This document shows positions 1 to 10,499 of a DNA stretch of 64,000 nt, piece after piece. Source of the DNA: Marinobacter confluentis (GTDB lineage: Bacteria; Pseudomonadota; Gammaproteobacteria; Pseudomonadales; Oleiphilaceae); NCBI RefSeq assembly GCF_004785685.1, contig NZ_SRPF01000001.1:558001-622000 (forward strand). The letters run 5' to 3'. Positions within the stretch are counted from its first letter, which is position 1. The number at the start of each line of letters is the position of its first letter. Below the pieces are notes generated by a model, which was not told the DNA's origin, made no database searches, and saw nothing but the letters and a program-made list of their open reading frames with translations. The position numbers and the translations under genes are program-made.

Positions 1-429
1 GCGTTCATCACGGAACTTGGTCTGGATCTGATAGAAATTGGCCGGCAGCTCTTTGTAGCTTTTCAGTTCGTTGCGAACCAGGTCAGTGATGACTTCTTCA
101 TGGGTCGGACCAAAGCAGAAGTCACGGCCATGGCGGTCCTGCATGCGCAGCAGTTCGCCGCCGTACTGTACCCAGCGTCCGGATTCCTGCCAGAGTTCGG
201 AGGGCTGCACGGCGGGCATCAGCACTTCCTGGGCACCACTCTTGTCCATTTCTTCGCGCACGATTCGCTCAACCTTGCGCAATACCCGAAGCCCGAGTGG
301 CAGCCATGTATAAAGACCGGCGGCCAGCTTGCGGATCATTCCGGCCCTGAGCATCATCTGATGGCTGATGATCTCGGCGTCTGCGGGGGTCTCTTTCTGG
401 GTGGCAATCAGATAACGGCTTGCTTGCAT
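1..429 (-). CDS. proS: Prolyl-tRNA synthetase, N-terminal part (runs off the left edge)
   Basis: Charges tRNA-Pro with proline in the cytoplasm. The 143 visible residues are the N-terminus of a bacterial-type class II ProRS: they begin [19 protein letters not shown] and contain the segment [17 protein letters not shown], the class II motif 1 region, and further on the stretch [14 protein letters not shown] leading into motif 2. The start ATG is the reverse complement of bases 427-429, and the frame stays open to base 1, so the rest of the gene lies outside the window. It is transcribed divergently from the thioesterase gene at 588. The identification is firm from the conserved text; the start is the usual one for the family. 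Confidence 0.95.
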   Translation of the reverse strand, partial: MQASRYLIATQKETPADAEIISHQMMLRAGMIRKLAAGLYTWLPLGLRVLRKVERIVREEMDKSGAQEVLMPAVQPSELWQESGRWVQYGGELLRMQDRHGRDFCFGPTHEEVITDLVRNELKSYKELPANFYQIQTKFRDER

Positions 430-587
430 AATGGGATCCGTCGGCATTTATTGAGATGGGTGATCTGTCCGAAAGTCTGCTTTCAAAGACCGGGAGTGCC
501 CGCTATTGTACGGAGCGAATCAGACAAGGTACAGATCAACACAGATCAACAAGGTACGGACAAAAGGCTGACATTGGAGACCATTGG

Positions 588-1016
588 ATGAGTTTGACAG
601 CACAGCAACTGGGCGAGCTAATCCGTGCCGGGGTGCCCATGGCAGAGGACATCGGTTTCACGGTGGACGAGGCCGGTGAGGGCTTTGCCAGGACCCGGCT
701 GGTGTTTTCACAGCGGCTGATACGCCCCGGTGGAACCCTATCCGGGCCGGTCCAGATGGCCCTGGCCGATGCCTCCATGTATGCGGCCGTGATGGCAACC
801 ATTGGTCAGGTCGAGATGGCGGTGACCAGCAACTTGTCGATCAATTTCCTGGAAAAACCCGCCCCGGGGGACCTGATTGCCGATGCGACAGTGCTGCGCC
901 TGGGGCGACGGCTCGCCTTTTGCGAAGTTCGTCTGTTGTCGCCGGATGCGGAAACCGGTGAGGACACCCTCGTGGCCCACGTGACCGGCAGTTATGCCTT
1001 GCCCGGCAACCGCTGA
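588..1016 (+). CDS. PaaI/YiiD-type hotdog-fold thioesterase
   Basis: A 142-residue single-domain hotdog-fold protein, probably hydrolysing acyl-CoA or aryl-CoA thioesters in the cytoplasm. The segment RPGGTLSGPVQMALADASMYA matches the helix of the PaaI/4HBT fold, where a Gly-rich turn precedes the long helix; AVTSNLSINFLEKPAPGDLIA is the typical following strand pair. I start it at the ATG at 588; an in-frame upstream ATG at 456 would add 44 residues that look like non-coding DNA. It stands alone between proS (divergent) and an Lrp gene (convergent). Family is clear; substrate unknown. Confidence 0.85.
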   Translation: MSLTAQQLGELIRAGVPMAEDIGFTVDEAGEGFARTRLVFSQRLIRPGGTLSGPVQMALADASMYAAVMATIGQVEMAVTSNLSINFLEKPAPGDLIADATVLRLGRRLAFCEVRLLSPDAETGEDTLVAHVTGSYALPGNR

Positions 1017-1047
1017 TTGCCGGCCGTTTCGGCCGTTGGTGTAGGGA

Positions 1048-1545
1048 TCAGCTCAGGTACCCCAGTGGCAGCGATGTGCTGTCGATCACCCGCCTTAACA
1101 CGAAACTGGAGTGTACGCCGCTGACTCCCTGAATACGGGTGATGCGGTTCAGCAGAAAGTGGTGGTAATGGTCCATATCCGGCACCACCACCTTGAGCAT
1201 GTAGTCGGCGTCCTGGCCGGTGATCAGATAGCACTCCTGAACTTCCGGATATTCGCCCACCTTTGCTTCGAATTCAGCAAAACGCTCCGGTGTGTGGCGG
1301 TCCATGCCGATCAGGATGATGGCAGTCAGCGATAGCCCCAGTTTCTTATGATCCAGAATGGTTACCTGGCGCAGGATGATGCCGGATTCTTCCAGTGCAC
1401 GGACCCGGCGCAGGCAGGGCGATGGGGACAGACCCACCTTGTCGGCCAGTTCCTGGTTGGTCAGTGAACCGTCTTTCTGCAACTGTTCCAGTATATTCCG
1501 GTCGATCCGGTCAATTTTTATCAGTGGCTGGCTGTTTACCGACAT
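1048..1545 (-). CDS. Lrp/AsnC family transcriptional regulator
   Basis: A 165-residue feast/famine regulator. The N-terminal winged helix-turn-helix is visible as TNQELADKVGLSPSPCLRRV (about residues 29-48), followed by the RAM ligand-binding beta-alpha-beta domain from about residue 70, which oligomerises and binds amino acids. The order matches Lrp itself in length (E. coli Lrp is 164 aa). It is divergent from leuA with a 162-base shared region, so control of leuA and of itself in response to leucine or another amino acid is a reasonable inference from context, not shown by the sequence. Confidence 0.9.
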   Translation of the reverse strand: MSVNSQPLIKIDRIDRNILEQLQKDGSLTNQELADKVGLSPSPCLRRVRALEESGIILRQVTILDHKKLGLSLTAIILIGMDRHTPERFAEFEAKVGEYPEVQECYLITGQDADYMLKVVVPDMDHYHHFLLNRITRIQGVSGVHSSFVLRRVIDSTSLPLGYLS

Positions 1546-1707
1546 AAAAAATCACCTTTTATGTTTCTGGCGCAATTAAAGTCTAATAAATAGTCTTTCA
1601 GGGCTAAAAAAGCAATCATTAACCCCGTCTGATTGGTTAGCATGTGTTTCATCACAGAAATCCATTGTGTCGGCGCCCGCACGTCGGCAAAACAGGGACT
1701 AAACGTC

Positions 1708-3375
1708 ATGGCATTCGATCACCGCAAATACATCCCGTTCAGACCGGTTGCAAAAACCGATCGCCGTTGGCCCGATCAGGTCATTGAGAAGGCGCCCCGC
1801 TGGTGCGCGGTGGATCTGCGGGACGGCAATCAGGCGCTGGTCAAGCCCATGACAGTTGCACAGAAACAGCGGTTGTTCGATCTGCTGGTCAAGGTAGGCT
1901 TCAAGGAAATTGAAATCGGTTTCCCTGCGGCCAGCCAGCCGGATTTTGATTTCTGCCGCAAGCTGATTGAAGAGAACAGGATTCCGGATGATGTACAGAT
2001 TCAGGTGCTCACCCAGGCACGTCCGGAGCTGATCGAGCGCACTTACAAGGCACTCGAAGGGGCCAGAAAGGCCATTGTTCACGTGTACAACTCAACCTCT
2101 ACCGTCCAGCGCGAGCAGGTGTTCGGCATGGACCGGGAGGGTGTCAAAGAGATTGCGGTAAACGGTGCCCGGGTGGTGAAAGCCATTGCCGAGAAGTATC
2201 CGGACACCCAGTGGACGTTCCAGTATTCCCCGGAAAGCTTCACTGGCACTGAACTGGATTACGCAGCGGAAGTCATTGACGCCGTCAACGATGTCTGGCG
2301 CCCGGACCAGGGCCAGCCGGTGGTGATCAACCTGCCGGCTACCGTCGAAATGGCAACGCCGAACGTATTCGCGGACCAGATCGAGTGGATCAACGACCGT
2401 CTCCGCTACCGGGAACACATCGCCATCAGTGTGCACACCCACAACGACCGGGGTTGCGCCGTTGCGGCTGCAGAACTGGCGGTCATGGCCGGTGCAGACC
2501 GGGTTGAGGGTACGCTGATGGGCAACGGCGAGCGTACCGGCAATATGGACCTGGTTACCATGGCCATGAACCTGTATTCCCAGGGCGTTGATCCGACCCT
2601 GGACCTGTCCGGCATGGCCGAAATCACCGATGTGGTGGAAGCCTGCACTGAGATCTCGACTCATCCCCGGCACCCTTATGCTGGCGAACTGGTGTTCACC
2701 GCGTTTTCCGGCAGCCACCAGGATGCCATCCGCAAATGCCTGGCCAGACGCAACGACGATGATCTGTGGAACGTGGCCTATCTGCCGATTGATCCCCGTG
2801 ATCTGGGGCGCCGCTATGAAGAAGTAGTCCGTATCAACAGCCAGTCGGGCAAGGGCGGTGTGGCCTATGTACTGGAGCGGGATTACAACATCAGCCTGCC
2901 ACGCTGGCTGCAGATCGAATTCAGCAAGGTGGTGCAGCGGGAAGCCGAGATCAACGGCGGTGAAATCGACTCGTTGACCATCCACCGGTTGTTTGAAAGC
3001 CGCTATCTGAGAGTAGACAAGGCCTGGGAGCTGCGCTCCTACGATCTGCATCGGGATGATAACGGGGTGAAGGCAACGGTCAGCATTGGCCCGGAAAGCA
3101 GCCCCACAACCATCAGCGGCCATGGATTGGGTGCCGTTGAGGCAGTGTCTGCCGCCCTGGAAAAACTGTTTGATGTGTCGATTGCGGTAGAGGCCTATGA
3201 CGAGTTTGCCCTGAGTGAGGGCACCAGTGCCAACGCTCTGGCCTGCATCCGCGTGACGGCAAACGGTCAACACTGCAGCGCCGCCGCCCTGGCGGAAGAC
3301 ACCACGTCAGCGACCTTGCAGGCGCTGTTCTCGGCGGTGTCGCAGGTGGTCGAAATAGAGCCGTCCGTAGCCTGA
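1708..3375 (+). CDS. leuA: 2-isopropylmalate synthase (LeuA type 2)
   Basis: Condenses 2-oxoisovalerate and acetyl-CoA to 2-isopropylmalate, the committed step of leucine synthesis. The 555-residue protein has the TIM-barrel catalytic domain with the substrate/metal motif LRDGNQAL (about residues 37-44) and the metal-binding HTHND at 243-247, then a C-terminal LeuA dimerisation/allosteric domain ending in strands such as SIAVEAYDEFALSEG. Length and the short N-terminal extension FDHRKYIPFRPV are those of the larger class (LeuA2) rather than the about 520-residue E. coli form. Start at ATG 1708 with an AGGGA-like ribosome site just upstream; an ATG at 1633 in frame is less likely. Leucine feedback is expected for the family. 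Confidence 0.96.
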   Translation: MAFDHRKYIPFRPVAKTDRRWPDQVIEKAPRWCAVDLRDGNQALVKPMTVAQKQRLFDLLVKVGFKEIEIGFPAASQPDFDFCRKLIEENRIPDDVQIQVLTQARPELIERTYKALEGARKAIVHVYNSTSTVQREQVFGMDREGVKEIAVNGARVVKAIAEKYPDTQWTFQYSPESFTGTELDYAAEVIDAVNDVWRPDQGQPVVINLPATVEMATPNVFADQIEWINDRLRYREHIAISVHTHNDRGCAVAAAELAVMAGADRVEGTLMGNGERTGNMDLVTMAMNLYSQGVDPTLDLSGMAEITDVVEACTEISTHPRHPYAGELVFTAFSGSHQDAIRKCLARRNDDDLWNVAYLPIDPRDLGRRYEEVVRINSQSGKGGVAYVLERDYNISLPRWLQIEFSKVVQREAEINGGEIDSLTIHRLFESRYLRVDKAWELRSYDLHRDDNGVKATVSIGPESSPTTISGHGLGAVEAVSAALEKLFDVSIAVEAYDEFALSEGTSANALACIRVTANGQHCSAAALAEDTTSATLQALFSAVSQVVEIEPSVA

Positions 3376-3397
3376 ACTTTTGACCCTTCAGCAAACG

Positions 3398-3424
3398 AAA
3401 AAGCCGGCTCGCGCCGGCTTTTTC
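3398..3424. terminator. Bidirectional intrinsic terminator between leuA and the csp gene
   Basis: The stem AAGCCGGC / GCCGGCTT (3401-3408 and 3413-3420) closes a TCGC loop and is flanked by an A-run on the left and a T-run on the right, so it can stop transcription from leuA on the plus strand and from the convergent cold-shock gene on the minus strand. Confidence 0.85.
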
Positions 3425-3478
3425 TTATCCCTGTGCCCGTGAGGGGCAGAGGGCGGGATTGGTAACAGCAGCCCTGGA

Positions 3479-3688
3479 TCAGACTGGCGTCACGTTCTCC
3501 GCCTGTGGGCCTTTGGGGCCCTGGGTCACAGTGAACTGCACCTGCTGACCTTCGGTCAGGGTGCGGAATCCGCTGGAGTTGATTGCACTATAGTGAACGA
3601 ATACGTCACTGCCACCGTCCTGAGCAATAAAGCCAAAGCCTTTGGACTCGTTGAACCACTTAACCTGGCCTGTTTTTGTGTCTGACAT
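3479..3688 (-). CDS. Cold-shock domain protein (CspA family)
   Basis: A 69-residue single-strand nucleic-acid-binding OB-fold protein, acting as RNA chaperone or antiterminator. Both RNA-binding motifs are present: RNP1 as KGFGFI (about residues 16-21) and RNP2 as VFVHY (about residues 29-33), and the N-terminal [15 protein letters not shown] is characteristic. It has its own promoter and a leader of about 60 bases. Whether it is cold-induced cannot be told from sequence; many marine bacteria carry several paralogues. Confidence 0.95.
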   Translation of the reverse strand: MSDTKTGQVKWFNESKGFGFIAQDGGSDVFVHYSAINSSGFRTLTEGQQVQFTVTQGPKGPQAENVTPV

Positions 3689-3754
3689 TGATCTTTCCTG
3701 TATTTCTGCAATTTTCCCTCACGGGACGTTCAAGCTATTTTTCAAGCTTTTTTC

Positions 3755-3782
3755 AGTATAGACCGCCTATGGGGGGCGTCAA
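3755..3782 (-). promoter_or_regulatory. Sigma70-type promoter of the cold-shock gene
   Basis: Reading the minus strand, TTGACG (complement of 3777-3782) and TATACT (complement of 3755-3760) are separated by 16 bases, upstream of the cold-shock gene start at 3688. Predicted transcript start is near 3748, giving a leader of about 60 bases. Confidence 0.6.
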
Positions 3783-3802
3783 CGCCTCGGAACAAGAATC
3801 CA

Positions 3803-5686
3803 TCAACCCTTCAACTGCACGCTGATTTCCTCAAGAATGGCAGGGTCGTCGATGGTGCTGGGTACCTTGTATTCTTCGCCATCAGCGATCTGCCGTATTA
3901 CCCTGCGCAGAATTTTTCCGGACCGGGTCTTGGGCAAACGTTCAACCACCAGCGCCCGGCGGAAGCAGGCAATGGCACCAATGCGGTCCCGCATCATTTC
4001 CACCAGTTCCTCTTCCAGCTCGTCGTGGCTTATAGTGGCGCCGTCCTTTACCATCACCAGCCCGATCGGCACCTGACCTTTCATGTCGTCCTGGGCGCCC
4101 ACAACACAGCATTCCGCGATGGCAGGGTGGCTGGCGAGAACTTCTTCCATTTCGCCAGTGGACAACCGGTGCCCGGCGACATTGATGACATCGTCGGTCC
4201 GCCCCATCACGAACACGTAGCCGTCCTCGTCCACAAAACCGCCGTCACCGGATGTGTAGAACCCGGGAATCGGATCCAGGTAGGTTTTCCGGAAGCGCTC
4301 GTCATCGCCCCAGACGGTAGTCATGCAACCCGGTGGCAGTGGCAATTTGACTGCAATCTGGCCCTGCTCACCGGCCGGCATCTGCGAGCCTTTAAAGTCA
4401 ACAACCTGAACGTTGAAGCCGGGGGAGGGAAAGGTTGCCGAGCCCGGTTTCGTGGTCATCTGCTCGATGCCCACCGGGTTACAGCAGATGGCCCAGCCGG
4501 TCTCTGTCTGCCACCAATGGTCCAGGACGGGAAGGCTGGTGTGTTCTTTCAGCCATTCATAGGTAGCCGGGTCAAGCCTTTCTCCGGCCAGGAACAGGCG
4601 CTTCAGTGAACTGATGTCGTACCGGCTCATCAGGTCTGCTTCCGGGTCCTCCTTGCGAACCGCCCGGAAAGCCGTGGGCGCAGTAAACAGGAAATTGACC
4701 TTGTGGTCCTGAACGACGCGCCAGAAGGCGCCGGCATCCGGTGTCTTGACCGGTTTGCCTTCAAAAAGAATGGTGGTGCAGCCCGCCAGAAGCGGGCCAT
4801 AAACGATATAGCTGTGGCCCACGACCCAGCCAACGTCGGACGCTGCCCAGAACACATCCCCGGGGCCGGCGTTGTAGACCAGGTCCATGCTGTAACGCAT
4901 GGCTACCGCATGGCCGCCGTTGTCCCGGACAACGCCTTTGGGTTTGCCGGTAGTTCCGGAGGTGTAAAGAATATAGAGCGGGTCGGTGGCGGCAACCGGC
5001 ACGGGGGTAGCCGGCGTGGCGTCCGCCACCATTTCCTGCCAGTCAAAGTCGCGCCCGGACGTCATTGTGGCTGCGACCTGGGGGCGCTGATAGATCACAC
5101 AGAATTCGGGTTTGTGCTGCGCCTGCTCGATGGCTTTGTCGACCAGCGGCTTGTATTCGATGATCTTCTGTACTTCGATTCCGCAAGAGGCGGTAATGAC
5201 CGCTTTCGGTGAGGCGTCGTCAATTCTGACCGCAAGTTCGTTGGCCGCAAATCCGCCAAACACCACCGAGTGAACCGCGCCAATCCGTGCACAGGCGAGC
5301 ATGGCGACGACTGCCTGCGGAATCATCGGCATGTAGATGATGACCCGGTCGCCTTTCTCAATGCCACGGCTTTTCAGGGCGCCTGCAAACAGGGCTACTT
5401 CCTGGGTCAGTTCATTGTAGGTGTAGGTGAGCTGGCTGCCGGTAACGGGGGAATCATAGATGAGGGCGTTCTGGTTTCCACGCCCGGCGCGTATATTGGC
5501 GTCCAGAGCGGCATCGCAGGTGTTGATCAGGCCGTCGGGAAACCATTGGCCATGGCCATTATCGGTGGGGGTCCATATGGTTTTCGGGGGTTCAATCCAG
5601 CTGACATCGGCCGCTTTTTCCCGCCAGAACTCGTCGGGAGTGTCCATCGAACGCCTGAATTCTGCCTCGTATCCCATACGTTCCAC
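3803..5686 (-). CDS. prpE: Propionate-CoA ligase (propionyl-CoA synthetase)
   Basis: Activates propionate (or acetate) to the acyl-CoA through an acyl-adenylate. The 627-residue ANL-superfamily enzyme shows the ATP-binding P-loop YTSGTTGKPKGVVRDNGGH; the VVRDNGGH continuation is typical of PrpE rather than Acs. It also has the adenylate motif HWWQTETGW, the hinge region GRTDDVINVAGHRLS and the C-terminal catalytic lysine context PKTRSGKILRR, whose Lys is the usual acetylation site. Start at 5686; an internal ATG nine bases downstream is possible. It is transcribed alone, downstream of xseA. Its product feeds the methylcitrate cycle encoded at the opposite end of the window, yet the two are about 53 kb apart. 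Acs-like substrate range cannot be excluded. Confidence 0.88.
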   Translation of the reverse strand: MERMGYEAEFRRSMDTPDEFWREKAADVSWIEPPKTIWTPTDNGHGQWFPDGLINTCDAALDANIRAGRGNQNALIYDSPVTGSQLTYTYNELTQEVALFAGALKSRGIEKGDRVIIYMPMIPQAVVAMLACARIGAVHSVVFGGFAANELAVRIDDASPKAVITASCGIEVQKIIEYKPLVDKAIEQAQHKPEFCVIYQRPQVAATMTSGRDFDWQEMVADATPATPVPVAATDPLYILYTSGTTGKPKGVVRDNGGHAVAMRYSMDLVYNAGPGDVFWAASDVGWVVGHSYIVYGPLLAGCTTILFEGKPVKTPDAGAFWRVVQDHKVNFLFTAPTAFRAVRKEDPEADLMSRYDISSLKRLFLAGERLDPATYEWLKEHTSLPVLDHWWQTETGWAICCNPVGIEQMTTKPGSATFPSPGFNVQVVDFKGSQMPAGEQGQIAVKLPLPPGCMTTVWGDDERFRKTYLDPIPGFYTSGDGGFVDEDGYVFVMGRTDDVINVAGHRLSTGEMEEVLASHPAIAECCVVGAQDDMKGQVPIGLVMVKDGATISHDELEEELVEMMRDRIGAIACFRRALVVERLPKTRSGKILRRVIRQIADGEEYKVPSTIDDPAILEEISVQLKG

Positions 5687-5776
5687 CTTGCTGTTCCCGC
5701 TGCGTTTTTTTCAGGATGAAAATCTGCTCAGGATCAAAGTAAGGCGGTTTAAAAATCTGGGCCAGTAGACCATCGG

Positions 5777-7099
5777 CTAAGGGTTTACCGAGGTCACCTT
5801 CGCTTCGATCCGGCCCTTGGCGACGCGGGCGGTGACCGAGTCGCCAACATTCAGGCCGTCGGCATCACGAACGATACCGCCGCCACTGTCCTGGACGATG
5901 GCGTAACCCCGTCCCAGGGTAGCCAGGGGGCTGACCACGTTGAGCGTTTGCGCCAGGTGCTCAAGTCTGTTGGTCTGTCGTTCCAGGCGCTGGCTGATGG
6001 ACGCCACAAGACGCTCATCAAGGCCTTTGAGGCTGCTCTTGCTGTCAGCCAGGCGACGAGAAGGGGACTGCATTGCCAATCGCTGGCTCAGATGGGCTGA
6101 TTGAACTCTGGAGCGGTCCAGGCGCTGATGAATTGCCTTGCCGAGGCGAACATCCAGTTCGTCCATCCGCTGGGCCTTGTCCATCAGCTGCCGTCTCGGG
6201 TCGCGAAGGCGGGCCGTCAGGTGTCTGAGGGAGGTTTCCATGCGGGTCAGCGCCCGTCGCGCAGCGCCAGCAAGGCGGAGCTCGCTTTGCTGCAGCTGTT
6301 TTATCCAGGCGGTCTGATCCGGTGAGATTTTTTCTGCTGCGGCCGAGGGAGTCGGCGCCCGCAGATCTGCGACAAAGTCAGCGATGGTCACGTCCACCTC
6401 ATGGCCGACGGCGCTGACCGTGGGCAGGGCTGATGCGGCGATTGCCCGGGCAACGGCCTCTTCATTAAAGCACCAAAGGTCTTCCAGCGAACCGCCGCCA
6501 CGGCTGATAATCAGGACATCAGCGACACCATGAGCGTTGGCGGCCTGAATTGCCCTGACGATGTCACCGGTTGCAGCTTTGCCCTGAACGGCGGTTGGGT
6601 AGAGTGTCACCGGAATCGCCGGACAGCGCCGGGCCAGCACTGTGAGGATGTCGTGGATGGCCGCACCGGTTGGGGAGGTCACCACGCCAATATGCCGGGG
6701 CAGGGGTGGCAACGGTTTCTTGCGGCTTTCATCAAACAGGCCTTCCTGTTGTAGCCGTGCTTTCAGGGCTTCGAAGGCCTGCTGCAACGCGCCGGCGCCA
6801 GCCGGTTCTATCTGCTCAACGATAATCTGGAAGTCGCCCCGGTTCTCATAAAGTGTGACCTTGCCACGAATCCGGACCTGGTCACCTTCCTTCGGTATAT
6901 CCCTTACCCGTTGGTTGAAGCCACGAAACATGGCGCAGCGAATCTGGCACTTTTTATCTTTCAGTGAAAAATACCAGTGGCCGGAGGAGGGGCGTGACAG
7001 GCTGGACAATTCACCCTCCACCCAGACCTGAAGAAAACTGGCCTCCAGAAGATGTTTCACCTGATGATTCAGTTCACTGACGGAAAGCGCCCGGGTCAA
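5777..7099 (-). CDS. xseA: Exodeoxyribonuclease VII large subunit
   Basis: Catalytic large subunit of ExoVII, which degrades single-stranded DNA from both ends in complex with several XseB subunits. The 440-residue protein has the N-terminal OB domain ([20 protein letters not shown], residues 25-44), the catalytic core with [14 protein letters not shown] and [15 protein letters not shown], then [19 protein letters not shown], a long coiled-coil arm, and the C-terminal LGRGYAIV segment. The start codon is TTG, preceded by a GGAG at suitable spacing. It is divergent from guaB. xseB is not in this window. Confidence 0.96.
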   Translation of the reverse strand: MTRALSVSELNHQVKHLLEASFLQVWVEGELSSLSRPSSGHWYFSLKDKKCQIRCAMFRGFNQRVRDIPKEGDQVRIRGKVTLYENRGDFQIIVEQIEPAGAGALQQAFEALKARLQQEGLFDESRKKPLPPLPRHIGVVTSPTGAAIHDILTVLARRCPAIPVTLYPTAVQGKAATGDIVRAIQAANAHGVADVLIISRGGGSLEDLWCFNEEAVARAIAASALPTVSAVGHEVDVTIADFVADLRAPTPSAAAEKISPDQTAWIKQLQQSELRLAGAARRALTRMETSLRHLTARLRDPRRQLMDKAQRMDELDVRLGKAIHQRLDRSRVQSAHLSQRLAMQSPSRRLADSKSSLKGLDERLVASISQRLERQTNRLEHLAQTLNVVSPLATLGRGYAIVQDSGGGIVRDADGLNVGDSVTARVAKGRIEAKVTSVNP

Positions 7100-7155
7100 A
7101 TCAGAACTCCAGCTGGTTGTATACGCAAATGCCGAAAAAGGGAAAGCAAAAGTAA

Positions 7156-8790
<1,635 letters not shown>

Positions 8791-8802
8791 TCGGTTTCCG
8801 AC

Positions 8803-8836
8803 AAGCGCGACCCTTAACCGGTTCGCGCTTTTTTCT
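8803..8836 (+). terminator. Hairpin with T-tract between guaB and guaA
   Basis: AAGCGCGA (8803-8810) pairs with TCGCGCTT (8823-8830), followed at once by TTTTCTTT. It looks like an intrinsic terminator lying inside the guaBA unit, 19 bases before guaA, so it may lower guaA expression relative to guaB or signal a separate guaA promoter. Confidence 0.65.
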
Positions 8837-8854
8837 TTCTGATCTGAGGATTTC

Positions 8855-10432
8855 ATGGCTCACAACATTCACGACCACCGCATTCTGATTCTCGATTTCG
8901 GTTCCCAGTACACCCAGCTGATTGCGCGCCGGGTTCGTGAGATCGGCGTCTACTGCGAAGTCAGGGCGTTCGATATCACCGAAGAGGAACTGGCCGATTT
9001 CGCGCCCAAGGGAATCATTCTCGCCGGTGGCCCCGAATCCGTGACCCAGCTCGGCGGCCCCAGGGCACCGGAAGGTCTGTTTGAGCGTGGAATCCCGATC
9101 CTCGGTATCTGCTATGGCATGCAGACCATGGCCGAGCAGCTGGGCGGACGTGTCGCCAGCTCCGAGAAGCGTGAATTTGGCTATGCCCAGGTCAAGGTCA
9201 GAGCCGAAGGTCCATTGCTCAAAGACATCACCGATCACCTGACAGCCACCGGCGAATCCCTGCTGGATGTATGGATGAGCCATGGCGACAAAGTTGTCCA
9301 GATGCCTGACGGCTTCGAGCTCCTGGCTTCTACGGAAAGCGCGCCGATTGCTGCCATGCAGGATGTCTCACGGAACCTGTATGGCGTTCAGTTCCACCCG
9401 GAAGTCACCCATACGCTGCAGGGCAAGCGTATCCTCGAGCATTTCGTGCACAACATCTCAGGCTGCGAAGCGCTCTGGACTCCCGCAAAAATTGTTGATG
9501 ATGCGGTAGAGCAGATTCGCAGTCAGGTGGGCAAGGACAAAGTCCTGCTGGGCCTTTCTGGCGGAGTCGACAGTTCGGTGACGGCGGCGCTTCTGCACAA
9601 GGCCATTGGCGACCAGTTAACCTGCGTATTTGTGGATAACGGCCTGCTGCGCCTGCACGAGGGCGATCAGGTGATGGACATGTTCGCCAGCAACATGGGC
9701 GTCAAGGTGATCCGGGTGGATGCGGAAGATCTGTTTCTGTCCAAGCTCAAGGGTGTCGACGACCCCGAGGCCAAGCGCAAGATCATCGGTAACACCTTCA
9801 TTGACGTTTTTGACAGCGAAGCGGCGACCATCACGGATGTGAACTGGCTGGCCCAGGGCACTATTTACCCGGATGTCATAGAATCTGCCGCCTCCAAGAC
9901 CGGTAAGGCCCATGTGATCAAGTCCCACCATAATGTGGGCGGGCTGCCGGAAACCATGAAAATGAAGCTGGTGGAGCCGCTTCGGGAGCTGTTCAAGGAT
10001 GAAGTGCGCCGCATCGGCCTTGAACTTGGCCTGCCTTACGATATGGTCTACCGCCATCCCTTCCCGGGGCCTGGCCTTGGCGTGCGGATTCTGGGCGAAG
10101 TGAAGAAAGAATACGCGGATATTCTTCGCAGGGCAGACGCCATTTTCCTGGAAGAGCTGCACCGGGCGGACTTCTACCACAAAACCAGCCAGGCCTTTGC
10201 CGTATTCCTACCGGTGAAATCCGTGGGCGTGGTGGGCGATGCCCGCCGATACGAATATGTGGTTGCACTGCGCGCCGTGGAAACCATTGATTTCATGACC
10301 GCCCGCTGGGCCCACCTTCCTTATGAGCTGCTGGAAACCGTTTCTAACCGGATTATCAACGAGATCGAGGGTGTCTCCCGGGTGACTTACGACGTGTCAT
10401 CCAAGCCGCCTGCGACCATTGAGTGGGAGTGA
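8855..10432 (+). CDS. guaA: GMP synthase (glutamine-hydrolysing)
   Basis: Converts XMP to GMP using ATP and glutamine. The 525-residue protein has an N-terminal class I amidotransferase domain with the nucleophile elbow GICYGMQ (Cys86) and the His/Glu pair in [10 protein letters not shown], then an ATP-pyrophosphatase domain starting at LSGGVDSS (about 234-241), and the C-terminal dimerisation domain ending [17 protein letters not shown], the canonical GuaA terminus. Follows guaB. Confidence 0.97.
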   Translation: MAHNIHDHRILILDFGSQYTQLIARRVREIGVYCEVRAFDITEEELADFAPKGIILAGGPESVTQLGGPRAPEGLFERGIPILGICYGMQTMAEQLGGRVASSEKREFGYAQVKVRAEGPLLKDITDHLTATGESLLDVWMSHGDKVVQMPDGFELLASTESAPIAAMQDVSRNLYGVQFHPEVTHTLQGKRILEHFVHNISGCEALWTPAKIVDDAVEQIRSQVGKDKVLLGLSGGVDSSVTAALLHKAIGDQLTCVFVDNGLLRLHEGDQVMDMFASNMGVKVIRVDAEDLFLSKLKGVDDPEAKRKIIGNTFIDVFDSEAATITDVNWLAQGTIYPDVIESAASKTGKAHVIKSHHNVGGLPETMKMKLVEPLRELFKDEVRRIGLELGLPYDMVYRHPFPGPGLGVRILGEVKKEYADILRRADAIFLEELHRADFYHKTSQAFAVFLPVKSVGVVGDARRYEYVVALRAVETIDFMTARWAHLPYELLETVSNRIINEIEGVSRVTYDVSSKPPATIEWE

Positions 10433-10499
10433 CGGGAAACCGACTTTTCCCAGAAAAAGGGCTAGACTGTGATTTACTTTAACAACGCAGTCTGGTCCT

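Noticed and set aside
2092..3273. 393-codon open frame antisense to leuA
   Set aside because: Shadow of leuA; no start context and no domain.
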